Of a stretch of DNA of 64,000 nt, positions 24,585 to 33,599 are shown piece after piece. The position numbers were made by a program, and so were the translations under genes. The stretch is from the NCBI GenBank assembly GCA_900100475.1, contig FMTU01000004.1:131501-195500 (forward strand), written 5' to 3'. This DNA is from Sphingobium faniae (GTDB lineage: Bacteria; Pseudomonadota; Alphaproteobacteria; Sphingomonadales; Sphingomonadaceae). Below the pieces are notes generated by a model, which worked only from the letters and a program-made list of their open reading frames with translations, ran no database searches and was not told where the DNA came from. Numbering within the stretch: the stretch's first letter is position 1; each line of letters begins with the position of its first letter.

Positions 24585-26780
24585 CTATGCGCTCTGCCCC
24601 GCCGCCTCCTGCCGCACGATCCGGACCGGGATGCCGCCCATGCGGGGCAGGCCGGTGACAGGATCATAGCCGTCCTCCACCGAAATCAGTCGCCCGGTAT
24701 TGCTCCCCGTGCGGCGCGGATCGTCCGATCCGGGATTGGCGCCAAAGCCGTGCGCCATGGAGACCATGCCGGGCCGCAAAGCCTCCTCCGCCGCGACGAT
24801 ACCCTGAATCTCGCCATGGGGCGAGCGGATCGTCACGCAGTCCCCTTCCGCGATGTCCAGCCGGGCCAGATCCTGGGGATGCATATAGGCGGGATTGACG
24901 CCATTGCCGGCCAGCTTGTCGATTCGCCGGCCGAAGCTGTTGAGGATATTGTTGGTCCGCCGGGGCAGCAGGCGGAAGGGATAATCGACCTCGATCGCGC
25001 GATTATCCTCGGCCAGCACCTGTTCCAGTTCCGCCAGCATCGGTGGCGCGGCCAGTTCCAGCCGGTCGTCATTGCCCGCCGCACGGGGGAGCACGCGCTG
25101 GTCGCTTTCGAAAATATGGCCATCGGGATATTGCTTCACCCGTTCGAGCGGGATACGCGATCCCCGGCAGGACAGTTCGATCAACTGGTCCGTGGTCGGC
25201 TTTGGACCGGCCGGGTCGAGCGTGAAGCGCATCGGCGGGGCTTCGGCCTGCGGGCCGTTGCCATAGCGCATCGAGACGTCGATTTCTGTGCCCATGCGCT
25301 GCGCCAGACCCCAGAAGAATTCCCAGTCCTCGATCACGTCGCTGCCCGCCGGCGGTTCGACCAGCGCCGGCGTATAGGCGGCATAGGGATCGGGAAAGCC
25401 GCGCGTCGTGCCGTAATATTTGACGCTTTCGGGCATATAGGTCGTCATCGGCGTTTCCAGCGTCAGCTTCGGCGCAATGACATAATGGGAAAGATCGGCC
25501 GTCGCCGTCATCTCCGTATCCAGGGTGACAAGCAGGTCCAGCGCGTTCAGCGCGGCGAAGGCGCGGTTCTGGTCCGGCCAGGCCATCATCGGATTGCCGC
25601 CGGCCACGATCAGCGCCTTCACCTGTCCCGCGCCGGGCAATAATATCTCGTCGGCGAGCGCGGCGGCGGACAGTCCGCTGACGCAGCCGCCCAGCCCCCG
25701 GACGCGCAGGCGCGGCTCGAACCCCCAGCCCTGAAAGGGCGGCCATGGCTGCGCGCGCGCCGTATAGCCGGGCAGCAGCACATTGGGCTTGGCGAGGCGG
25801 TCGCCCGCTCGCGCCCAATGTCCGCACAGGCTGGCGAGGCAGAGCGCCAGATATTCGGTCAGCGTCGAATGGGTGGCGAAGCTGGGGCCGGTGCCGCAAC
25901 TCACCCCGGCATTGCGCGCGGCGGCGAAGATGCGCGCGGCTTCCACCAGATGGTCGGCCGACATGCCGGCGCGCGCCGCGACATGGTCGGGCGTGAACGG
26001 CTCGACCGCCGCCCGCAGCGCCGCCACTCCCTGCGTATTGGCGGCGACGAAATCCTTGTCCTCCAGCCCTTCGGACAGGATGATGCGGATCATTCCGGCC
26101 AGGATCGCGGCATCCTCGCCGGGGCGCGGCTGGATATGGATATGGGCGCGCTTCGCCGTTTCGGTGACGCGCGGGTCGATGACGATCAGCCTGGCCTGCG
26201 CCTTTTCCATGTCCTTGAGCACCCGGCCGGGATTCTGGCCGGGAAAGCCGGGCGACTTGCTGATCACCGGATTGATGCCGACCAGCAGCCAGGCATCGGC
26301 GGTGTCGAAATGCGGCTGGCCCGCCTGCCACATGCCATGATGGGCCAGCGCGATCAGGATGCCGGGCTTGTCGATCGAACCGGCGGTGAAGAACATCGGC
26401 GACCCGATGCCATTCAACCACCCTGCCGCCACGCCGGTCGACGCGACGAAGGGCACCAGTCCCATGCCGACATACATCGCGACGGACCGGGGGCCATGTT
26501 CGGCGACGATCGCCTCCAGCTTCGCAGTGATTTCGTCCATGGCCTGTCCGGACGGGATCGGGGCGAAGCCATCCGCGCCGCGCTTCAGGCTGTGGAGCAG
26601 CCGCTGCGGCCCATAATGCTGTTCGGGCAACGCTCGCCCCTTGGGGCAGCTATAGCCGCCATAAAGCGGCGCGCGCGGATTGCCCGTGACCTTCGTTGCG
26701 CGCCCGCCCTCCACTGTCACCTGCACCGGGCAATAGGCGGTGCATAGGCGGCAGATGCTCGGATGGACCTGCGCGGTCAT
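24585..26780 (-). CDS. Molybdopterin-dependent oxidoreductase with N-terminal [4Fe-4S] domain
   Basis: 731 residues from the ATG at 26780, ten bases after the TauD stop. The cluster motif SICRLCTAYCPVQ (C-x2-C-x3-C) plus a later CPKG gives the four ligands of the formate dehydrogenase/DMSO reductase family. Bis-MGD binding segments are seen in LVGINPVISKSPG, the VIDPRVTETAKRAHIHIQPR stretch and the C-terminal barrel (DIAEGDCVTIRSPHGEI). No twin-arginine signal is present, so it is cytoplasmic. It ends the operon begun by the DCR-like reductase at 29744. The substrate is unknown; the frame remains open into TauD but is antisense-like there. Confidence 0.88.
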   Translation of the reverse strand: MTAQVHPSICRLCTAYCPVQVTVEGGRATKVTGNPRAPLYGGYSCPKGRALPEQHYGPQRLLHSLKRGADGFAPIPSGQAMDEITAKLEAIVAEHGPRSVAMYVGMGLVPFVASTGVAAGWLNGIGSPMFFTAGSIDKPGILIALAHHGMWQAGQPHFDTADAWLLVGINPVISKSPGFPGQNPGRVLKDMEKAQARLIVIDPRVTETAKRAHIHIQPRPGEDAAILAGMIRIILSEGLEDKDFVAANTQGVAALRAAVEPFTPDHVAARAGMSADHLVEAARIFAAARNAGVSCGTGPSFATHSTLTEYLALCLASLCGHWARAGDRLAKPNVLLPGYTARAQPWPPFQGWGFEPRLRVRGLGGCVSGLSAAALADEILLPGAGQVKALIVAGGNPMMAWPDQNRAFAALNALDLLVTLDTEMTATADLSHYVIAPKLTLETPMTTYMPESVKYYGTTRGFPDPYAAYTPALVEPPAGSDVIEDWEFFWGLAQRMGTEIDVSMRYGNGPQAEAPPMRFTLDPAGPKPTTDQLIELSCRGSRIPLERVKQYPDGHIFESDQRVLPRAAGNDDRLELAAPPMLAELEQVLAEDNRAIEVDYPFRLLPRRTNNILNSFGRRIDKLAGNGVNPAYMHPQDLARLDIAEGDCVTIRSPHGEIQGIVAAEEALRPGMVSMAHGFGANPGSDDPRRTGSNTGRLISVEDGYDPVTGLPRMGGIPVRIVRQEAAGQSA

Positions 26781-26790
26781 GCGGAGTGCG

Positions 26791-27762
26791 TCAATCCACC
26801 AGCCGCTTGACCTGACGGTCCCGATCAAGCGCCGGGTCGAGATAGCGGCCGACCTTGTAATCGCCCGCGATCGTGGTGCGGCGGGCGCTGCGCTTGCAGT
26901 CGAGGGGCACGCCGTTGGCGGAATGGACGATCCGCCAATTGTCCCAGACGACCATGTCGTTTTCCTGCCATTTGTGGAAATAGGCATGAGCCGGATCGCC
27001 CAGATGCGCGGCGAGTTCCGTGAGCAGGGCGTCGCTTTCGTCCCTGTCCATGCCCAGCACATAGCGGGCGTGCATGGGGGAGAGCTTCAACACCTTGCGC
27101 CCCGTTTCCCGCTGCGTGATCACCAGCGGATGGACAACCGGCGGGAAATTATATTGCGACCCCGGCTTTACCGTGGCGCCAAAATCCAGTCGCTGGATGT
27201 CCTTGGGAAAGCCGAACTGCCCGGAGCAGAAATCGGGGTTGAATTCATAGACGACCTCCATGTCCGCGATCCGCGCCTGCATTTCCGGCGACAGCCGGTC
27301 ATAGGCCTGGATCGCGTCGATGAAGCCCGTTTCCCCCATGGTGCGCGCCGGTTCGGTCATGCGCAGCACGGCGCCGCGCACGATCGTGGGCATGAAGCTC
27401 TGGTCCCAGTGCCAGCCGAGCCAGCCGGCGCGGTCGATGCCGTCGACGGTGTAGAAGGGGTTGGGGCGGCCGGCGGGGTCCTGTGGGTCATAGGCCAGCG
27501 TCATCATATAGGCATTGACCGGATCGTTGAGGTCGGCCGTGGCGGCCGGTTCCATCTCGCCGAAAACGGTGCTGAGCCGCATCTGGGCCATGTCGTCATT
27601 GCGTATATCGCGAAACAGCAGGATGCCGGCGTCGATCCAGGCGTCATGGATCGCCTTGCGGGTGCCTTCGTCCAGATCGCGGGTCAGGTCGGCGCCGACG
27701 ATCTCCAGCCCGAAGGGGGCGTCGAGCGGGCGGCGTTCGATGGCGGGGGCGTCGGTCAGCAT
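26791..27762 (-). CDS. TauD/TfdA-family Fe(II)/2-oxoglutarate dioxygenase
   Basis: 323 residues. The iron triad is His118 and Asp120 in GWHWDQSF and His280 in WDNWRIVHSANG; the 2-oxoglutarate-binding Arg is near 295 in SARRTT. The family hydroxylates unactivated carbons or cleaves ethers, sulfonates and aryloxyacids. The ATG overlaps the stop of the DCR-like reductase by seven bases and its stop is ten bases before the molybdopterin enzyme, so the three act together. Confidence 0.93.
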   Translation of the reverse strand: MLTDAPAIERRPLDAPFGLEIVGADLTRDLDEGTRKAIHDAWIDAGILLFRDIRNDDMAQMRLSTVFGEMEPAATADLNDPVNAYMMTLAYDPQDPAGRPNPFYTVDGIDRAGWLGWHWDQSFMPTIVRGAVLRMTEPARTMGETGFIDAIQAYDRLSPEMQARIADMEVVYEFNPDFCSGQFGFPKDIQRLDFGATVKPGSQYNFPPVVHPLVITQRETGRKVLKLSPMHARYVLGMDRDESDALLTELAAHLGDPAHAYFHKWQENDMVVWDNWRIVHSANGVPLDCKRSARRTTIAGDYKVGRYLDPALDRDRQVKRLVD

Positions 27763-29744
27763 GCGATTGGCTCCGGTTGCAGGATGAGGCGGCGCAGGTC
27801 CTGCACCGCGCGATAGGCGTCGCGCACCGCTTCGCCGATGCGCGCGACCTGCGCGGCGTCGCCGATGCGGATCATGGGGATGTCGAGACCCGCGAGCGCG
27901 TCGGGCAATTCGGTATCGGGGACAAGGCCATGCGCCAGCAGCACGGCGGCGGCGGGCTGCTCGATATGTATCCCGCCCTGTGCGAGCGTGACATGCTCGC
28001 CGTCGATCGCATGCAGCGTGCTGTGGTCGAGGATGCGGATCGCCGGATTGGCATGGAGCCGCTCCAACAAAGCGATGCGGTAGAGCGCCTCCGCATTGCG
28101 GGCGAGGAACTTCGCGTCCGATCGCGTGACCAGCAGGATATGGTGCCCCGCCTTGGCGAGAAACTCGGCCGTTTCCGTGCCTGTCTCGCCGCCGCCATAA
28201 ATAAGGATGGGCCGGTCGGGCGTGGAGGGCGGAACGCTCGTCTCCTCGATCAGCACTTCATAGGCTGGCGCGGTGGGCAGATTGCCCCAGGCGGCAAGGT
28301 CCAGAGGCGCGGGCCGCGATCCGCCGGCCAGGATGACGACATCGGGCAGGTCGGCCGCGATCATCTCCCGCGTCGCCAGCGTGCCGGTGCGCACCGCCAC
28401 CTTGCTGCGCTCGATCCGGCCAAGCAGGAATTTGTGATACCAGAACAGCTTGTCCTTACCCGGCGGGACCGCCGAGGTGATGAGGTTGCCGCCCAGGCGG
28501 TGGCGTTTTTCATAGAGGGTCACGTCGAAACCCGCCTGGTCGAGCAGGAGCGCGGCGGCCATGCCGCCCGGCCCGGCGCCCACCACTGTCGCCTTGAGGC
28601 CGTTGGCGAAACTGTCCAGCTCCGGTTCCGTCTCCTTGCCGCAACGCGGATTTTCGGCGCAGGCAACCGACCGGCTCTGCGCCAGTTCGCGGATGCACCA
28701 GTTGCAGGAGGTGCAAGGGCGGATGTCGTCGGTCAGGCCGCGCTGCGCCTTGATCGGCCACATCGGGTCGGCCAGCAGCGCGCGGCCCAGCGAGACGATG
28801 TCGGTGTCGCCGTCGATCACCGCCTGTTCGCATTTGTCGGGCCAGCGCATGACGCCCGCGGTGATGACCGGCTTGCCAGTCGCCGCGCGGATGCGACGGG
28901 CATAGGGCAGGCGATCGCCTTCCTCCACCGACATCGGCTCCAGAATCAGATGCGCGCTTTCCAGAAAGCCCCAGCTTATGTCGATCGCATCCACGCCCGC
29001 TTCGCAGAGGCGCGGGGCGATCTTTTCGCTGTCCTCGATGGTGATGCCGCCTTCGACCCCGTCGACCACCGACATGCGATACATCAGCGGCTTGTCGCCG
29101 ATCTGCGCCTTCACCGCCCGGATCACCTCGGTCGGGAAGCGCAGCCGCCGTTCGAAATCGCCACCCCATTCGTCCTCGCGATGGTTCATGAGCGGCGAAA
29201 GGAACTGCTGAATCAGATAGCCGTGCGCGCCGTGCAGCATCACCCCGTCATAGCCCGCCAGCATCGCGAGCCGCGCGGTGTTGGCATAGCGGGCGACGAT
29301 GTGGCGGATCTCCGCATCCTCCAACGGGCGCGGCACCGCGTTCATGTAGATGCTGTTGAGCGGGATCGGGCTGGACGAAACGGGTTGCCGCCCGATCACG
29401 CTTTCCTTGGTCTGCCGTCCGGCATGGGAAATCTGGATGACCGCCTTCGCCCCGGCGGCGTGGATCGCCGCCACCAGCCGGGCATGGCCTGCCTTGAACC
29501 GGTCATTGTCGAGTCGCAGTTGCGGCACGTTGGAACTGAAACCGGTTTCCGCGTCGACGCAGGTGAATTCGGTGATGATAAGCCCGGTGCCGCCGCGCGC
29601 GCGTTCGCGATAATAGGCGATGATCGCTTCGTTCACGCCGCCGTCCGGCTCGCCCAGATGGGTTTCCATCGGCGCCATGGCGATGCGGTTCTTCAATGTC
29701 ATATTGCCGATCCGGAACGGTTCGAACAGGCGCGGATAGGCCAT
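27756..29744 (-). CDS. 2,4-dienoyl-CoA reductase-like enzyme (OYE barrel + FeS + FAD domains)
   Basis: 662 residues from the ATG at 29744. The N-terminal OYE barrel (residues 1-330) has MTLKNRIAMAPMETHLGEPD and MLHGAHGYLIQQF; CTSCNWCIRELAQ near 345 with a later Cys binds [4Fe-4S]; the C-terminal part has two Rossmann loops, VVGAGPGGMAAAL and LIYGGGETGTETAEF, for FAD and NAD(P). This is the DCR/trimethylamine dehydrogenase layout, reducing C=C bonds. It leads the operon with TauD and the molybdopterin enzyme and is divergent from a LysR gene. Confidence 0.93.
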   Translation of the reverse strand: MAYPRLFEPFRIGNMTLKNRIAMAPMETHLGEPDGGVNEAIIAYYRERARGGTGLIITEFTCVDAETGFSSNVPQLRLDNDRFKAGHARLVAAIHAAGAKAVIQISHAGRQTKESVIGRQPVSSSPIPLNSIYMNAVPRPLEDAEIRHIVARYANTARLAMLAGYDGVMLHGAHGYLIQQFLSPLMNHREDEWGGDFERRLRFPTEVIRAVKAQIGDKPLMYRMSVVDGVEGGITIEDSEKIAPRLCEAGVDAIDISWGFLESAHLILEPMSVEEGDRLPYARRIRAATGKPVITAGVMRWPDKCEQAVIDGDTDIVSLGRALLADPMWPIKAQRGLTDDIRPCTSCNWCIRELAQSRSVACAENPRCGKETEPELDSFANGLKATVVGAGPGGMAAALLLDQAGFDVTLYEKRHRLGGNLITSAVPPGKDKLFWYHKFLLGRIERSKVAVRTGTLATREMIAADLPDVVILAGGSRPAPLDLAAWGNLPTAPAYEVLIEETSVPPSTPDRPILIYGGGETGTETAEFLAKAGHHILLVTRSDAKFLARNAEALYRIALLERLHANPAIRILDHSTLHAIDGEHVTLAQGGIHIEQPAAAVLLAHGLVPDTELPDALAGLDIPMIRIGDAAQVARIGEAVRDAYRAVQDLRRLILQPEPIAC

Positions 29745-29826
29745 GTTTTCTCTCACTAGGTCTTTTGCTCTTTCTCCCCTTGTAGCACCGGCAAATGAGC
29801 GGATAATCATCGCATCGCGAGACGCA

Positions 29827-29847
29827 TTATACGGCTACAGGATATAA
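29827..29847. promoter_or_regulatory. LysR-box candidate TTATA-N11-TATAA
   Basis: A T-N11-A dyad with perfect five-base arms, ending three bases before the LysR start codon at 29850 and in the gap to the divergent reductase operon. It may be the regulator's own site; the second arm also resembles a -10 box. Confidence 0.35.
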
Positions 29848-29849
29848 TC

Positions 29850-30755
29850 ATGGATCGTCTGACGAGTCTGGAAGTGTTCGTGGCGATCGTCGATTCGGGC
29901 AGCTTTGGCCGCGCGGCGGAGCGGATGGCGCTGTCCCCGACGATGATCTCCACGCATCTTGCGCGGCTGGAGGATCGGCTCGGCACGCGGCTCATCCACC
30001 GCACCACCCGCCGCTTTGCGCTGACGCCGCAAGGGCATCTGTTTCTGGAGGAGGTGCGCGCCATATTGGAAGCGATGGGGCAGGCGGAAAGCCGGGTCCG
30101 GCGCAGTGACGCGGGGCCGAGCGGCCGCGTCGCGCTCGATGCGCCGGGCGCGATCGGCCTGCGCTTCGTTGTGCCCGCGCTGCCGCAGTTGCGGGGGCTG
30201 CATCCGCGCATCATGCTGGACCTGAGCGTCGGCGACCGCAGCATGATGTTCCGGCCTGAAGGGTTCGACATGCTGATCCGCATCGGCGTTCCGGCGGAAG
30301 GAAAAGGGGAAGTGATCAATCTGGGACGCACCCGCTTCGTACAGGTCGCTTCGCCCGATTATCTGACGCGGCGCGGCGAACCGGCGACGCCGGACGATCT
30401 GCACGATCATGACTGCGTGCTCTATGCGACGGTCGAACGGCCGGTCGGCCAGTGGCGCTTCGTCCGCGCGGGCGAGCGGCGGTCACTGCGCCCGGCCAGC
30501 GTCGCTACCTTCAACCATGGCGATGCGATCGCCGCCGCCGCTACCGCAGGGATAGGCATCGCCCAGACGCTGGAGATGCTGGTCGCCCCTGAACTGGCGT
30601 CGGGACGCCTGAAGGCGGTGCTCCCTGACTGGAACCGGGAGGGGGTGGACATCCAGCTTTTCATTCCGCAGGACCGCACGAAGCGACCGGCGGTACGCGC
30701 GGTGGCGGAATTCCTGCGCGACCGGATCGACTGGGGAACTCCGAACCAGAACTGA
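29850..30755 (+). CDS. LysR-family transcriptional regulator
   Basis: 301 residues. The helix-turn-helix (residues 1-60, LEVFVAIVDSGSFGRAAERM, then ALSPTMISTHLARLE) is followed by the effector domain with the CrgA-like PSGRVALDAPG junction (here DAGPSGRVALDAPGAIG). It is divergent from the DCR/TauD/molybdopterin operon and is the likely regulator of it. The inducer is unknown. Confidence 0.92.
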   Translation: MDRLTSLEVFVAIVDSGSFGRAAERMALSPTMISTHLARLEDRLGTRLIHRTTRRFALTPQGHLFLEEVRAILEAMGQAESRVRRSDAGPSGRVALDAPGAIGLRFVVPALPQLRGLHPRIMLDLSVGDRSMMFRPEGFDMLIRIGVPAEGKGEVINLGRTRFVQVASPDYLTRRGEPATPDDLHDHDCVLYATVERPVGQWRFVRAGERRSLRPASVATFNHGDAIAAAATAGIGIAQTLEMLVAPELASGRLKAVLPDWNREGVDIQLFIPQDRTKRPAVRAVAEFLRDRIDWGTPNQN

Positions 30756-30811
30756 TCGATATTCAGGATTCCCAATAGCATCGACCTGCCGCCGCACATC
30801 GAGCTTCTGCG

Positions 30812-31459
30812 TCACATGCCCTTCATGCCGCGCAGGACCATATGGACGAGGGCGTCGATATCCATATGCAGATTGTCCGTTCCGACCAGCCGCCGGTGCA
30901 TCGGCGCCAGCACGGCGAGGTCGTAAAGCAGGCGCGCGGCTGGGTCGGGATCGGCGATGCCGCATTTGCGCAGCGGCTCGCGCAGCATGTCCACCGCCTG
31001 CGCCAGCCCGTCGCGGTTCGCGGTCAGGGCCAGAGCAGGCAGGCTTTCCGCCTCCGCCACCAGCAATCGGTACATGATGAGCGCATCCTTGTCCGTGGCC
31101 ATCGCGTTGAGCCCGCGGACGATGCGCGTCAGCATCGCCTCGTCACTGGCCGGTTCCCGGTTGACCCGCCCGATCAGGGCGAAACGGCGAGCGATGAACT
31201 GATGAAGGACCGTTTCCAGGATCGCGCGCTTGTCGGGGAATATGGCATAGAGGGTGCGTTTCGACATGCGCGCGAGCGCGGCGATGGCATCCATGGAGGT
31301 GCCGGAAAAACCGGCGCTGCGGAACAGATGCGCCGCCGCGTCGAGGATGCGTGTGCGGGCGTCGCGGACTTCCAGTTGCGTGGCGCTCGTCATGGCGTCG
31401 TCATCGGCCTCCATGGCGACGGCGCTAGACGAGGGGCGGGAGGCTGTCGAGCCTGTCAT
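30812..31459 (-). CDS. TetR-family transcriptional regulator
   Basis: About 215 residues if started at the ATG 31459 (MTGSTASR); starts at 31414 or 31393 are equally possible, and none has a strong ribosome-binding site. The helix-turn-helix reads RILDAAAHLFRSAGFSGTSM and AALARMSKRTLYAIFPDKRA. The C-terminal domain has the AefR-like organisation. It is the last gene of the leftward block that contains the TonB receptor, PhyH, nitronate monooxygenase and SMP-30 genes, 116 bases after the last one. The frame stays open upstream but the sequence there is not protein-like. Confidence 0.82.
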   Translation of the reverse strand: MTGSTASRPSSSAVAMEADDDAMTSATQLEVRDARTRILDAAAHLFRSAGFSGTSMDAIAALARMSKRTLYAIFPDKRAILETVLHQFIARRFALIGRVNREPASDEAMLTRIVRGLNAMATDKDALIMYRLLVAEAESLPALALTANRDGLAQAVDMLREPLRKCGIADPDPAARLLYDLAVLAPMHRRLVGTDNLHMDIDALVHMVLRGMKGM

Positions 31460-31575
31460 GCGGCGAGGGCCGCGACGCGCCAGCTCCGATCGACGCGGAT
31501 GGCGATGTTTTCGTAAAGGACGCTGCCTATCCGGCCGCCCGCCAGCACAGCCGGCCGCTTTCCCTTCAAAAACAT

Positions 31576-32481
31576 TCAGGCCGTGAAGGCGAGCGGCAGA
31601 CCCGGACGGGGCCAGCGACCGCGCAACAGGCGGCCGGTGCCCGCCGCGGTGATCCACACATCCCGCCCGTCCGCGCCGCCGAAACCGATATTCGTGACCA
31701 TGGCGTCGTCGATCGGCACATGATCGCATGTCCCGTTGCCGGGATCGACGATGGTGATGCCGCCCCGGATGATCGAGCCGATGCATATGCGCCCGTCCGC
31801 TTCCACCGCCAGGCTGTCGAGCATGATGTGGCCGGGCGCGGTGGCGACGACTTCACCCGGCGCGCCGCCATGATCGGCCAGGCGGCCGGCCGCGACGATC
31901 TCCGCACGCCATAGCCGGGCGCTCAGCGTATCGGCCCAGTAGAGCCAGCGGCCATCGGGCGACAGGCCGATGCCGTTGGGCGAGAGCAGGCCGGTGCGGA
32001 CGCGGCGGATCATGCCGCCATCGGGCAGGGCGTAGTAAAGGCCGCCATAGGTCTTGGCATCGGGCGCGCTGGTGCCATGGTCGGTGAACCAGAAGCCGCC
32101 ATTCGCGTCAAAGACGATGTCGTTGGGGGCGAGCAGCGGATGGCCGTCGCAATGGGTGTAGAGGCTCGTCACCGCGCCGCTTTCCAGATCGACGCGCTGG
32201 ATCGATCCGCCGATATGCCGTTCGGGCGCGAAGGCGATCTGGAGGTGGCCGTCCTTCAGCGCGCAATCAAAGCCGCCGCCATTGTTGCAGACATATACCG
32301 CGCCGTCAGGACCGATCGCGGCGCCATTGGGCCCACCGCCCAGCTCCGCCACCAGCGCGTTCCGGCCATCGGGCCACACGCGGCTCAGGCATCCCGCGCC
32401 GACTTCCACCACCAATGCCGACCCGTCGGACAGGACCACCGGCCCCTCCGGGATCAACAGGCCGCTCGCCATCACCTCCAT
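31576..32481 (-). CDS. SMP-30/gluconolactonase-family protein
   Basis: 301 residues. The metal-site pattern is MASGLLIPEGPVVLSDGSA (Glu), GGPNGAAIGPDGAVYVCNN, LAPNDIVFDANGGFWFTDHG and LSPNGIGLSPDGRWLYWADT, as in SMP-30/LRE-like lactonases. It would hydrolyse a lactone or act as a strictosidine-synthase-like hydrolase. It lies 21 bases downstream of the nitronate monooxygenase, so it is cotranscribed. It is only distantly like the one at 15266. Confidence 0.88.
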   Translation of the reverse strand: MEVMASGLLIPEGPVVLSDGSALVVEVGAGCLSRVWPDGRNALVAELGGGPNGAAIGPDGAVYVCNNGGGFDCALKDGHLQIAFAPERHIGGSIQRVDLESGAVTSLYTHCDGHPLLAPNDIVFDANGGFWFTDHGTSAPDAKTYGGLYYALPDGGMIRRVRTGLLSPNGIGLSPDGRWLYWADTLSARLWRAEIVAAGRLADHGGAPGEVVATAPGHIMLDSLAVEADGRICIGSIIRGGITIVDPGNGTCDHVPIDDAMVTNIGFGGADGRDVWITAAGTGRLLRGRWPRPGLPLAFTA

Positions 32482-32502
32482 GTGCCTCTCCTTTTGCCCG
32501 CG

Positions 32503-33495
32503 TTACAGTCGTACCCCTTGCATCCGGTCCATCGCCGCCACGGCATCGTCCAGCAATTCGTCGAAAATCGCCGCGACCGGCTTTGTCTCGCCAGCGAAGA
32601 TCGCCGACTGACCCCAATCATAGGCGCCCTTCCCGATATCGCCGCTGCGGTAGCCGGCATGGGTGTGGACACCGGAAATAAGGTTGCGATAGGCTTCATA
32701 TTCGGTGACGCCCTGCGCTTCCAGCGCCAGCACCGCCCGTGCGCCAGGATTGTCGAGCACGCGATGGTGATCGCGCAGCAAGGTCTTGATGATGATGCTT
32801 TCGGTGCCATCGGCAGCGGCCAGCCGCGCCTTGTGGTCCGGGTGGATCCACAATTCTTCCGACACCAGCATGCGCGTGCCCATCAGCACCGCGTCCGCGC
32901 CCATGGCAAGTGCGGCGGCCAGTTGCCGCCCGGTGCCGACGCCGCCTGCGACGACGACCGGAATGTCGATGACTTGCGGTGCGTGAGCCGCCTGCACCAT
33001 GGTGCCGACCAGCTTCGTGCCCGGATGGCCGCCGCACTCATATCCCACGACGATCACCGCATCGACACCCATGCGCTGCGCGGTCAGGGCATAGCGGACG
33101 CCGGGGGCCTTGTGGATGATCCTGATGCCCGCTTCGCGCAGGGGCGGGATCAGTTCTGCGGGATTGGCGCCGGCGGTTTCGACGCAGGACACGCCGTGGT
33201 CGGCGAGCAGCGGGATGATCGCCTGTAATGCCTCGACCGAGCCGGGGCGGCGCGAGACGTAAAGATTGACGCCAAAGGGCTTGCCGCCGGTCAGTTCGCG
33301 GCACAGGCGCAACTCGTCGGCGAAGGCGTCGGTCGATTCATGGCCGGCCGCGACGATGAAGCCCATGCCGCCGGCATTGACCACCGCCGCCACATAGCGT
33401 GCGTCCGACACGCGCGGCCCCATACCGCCGCACAGGATCGGGTGGCGGATGCCCAGAAGATCGGTGATCCGGGTCCGGAATATCGCCTCTCGCAT
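32503..33495 (-). CDS. Nitronate monooxygenase-like FMN enzyme
   Basis: 330 residues from the ATG at 33495; an upstream in-frame start at 33558 is less family-like. It shows ITDLLGIRHPILCGGMGP, the AGGMGFIVAAGHES segment, AVIVVGYECGGHPG and the FMN phosphate site PVVVAGGVGTGRQLAAALAM, then MGTRML. The class oxidises alkyl nitronates or, in some members, reduces enones. In this cluster of OYE-like reductases a flavin enone-reductase or quinone role is as likely as nitronate oxidation. Confidence 0.88.
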   Translation of the reverse strand: MREAIFRTRITDLLGIRHPILCGGMGPRVSDARYVAAVVNAGGMGFIVAAGHESTDAFADELRLCRELTGGKPFGVNLYVSRRPGSVEALQAIIPLLADHGVSCVETAGANPAELIPPLREAGIRIIHKAPGVRYALTAQRMGVDAVIVVGYECGGHPGTKLVGTMVQAAHAPQVIDIPVVVAGGVGTGRQLAAALAMGADAVLMGTRMLVSEELWIHPDHKARLAAADGTESIIIKTLLRDHHRVLDNPGARAVLALEAQGVTEYEAYRNLISGVHTHAGYRSGDIGKGAYDWGQSAIFAGETKPVAAIFDELLDDAVAAMDRMQGVRL

Positions 33496-33599
33496 GCTGT
33501 CGCCCTGCCCCGTGCCGTCGTGGCGCACAGGTAGAAACGAGCGGGCCGCGTCGCGCAACGGCTTTCGCGGTTACGCGGCGAGACATCACGCAGATGAAG

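Noticed and set aside
27777..29759. Rightward 660-codon frame opposite the DCR-like reductase
   Set aside because: The leftward enzyme has complete OYE, FeS and FAD motifs; the rightward frame is compositional shadow.
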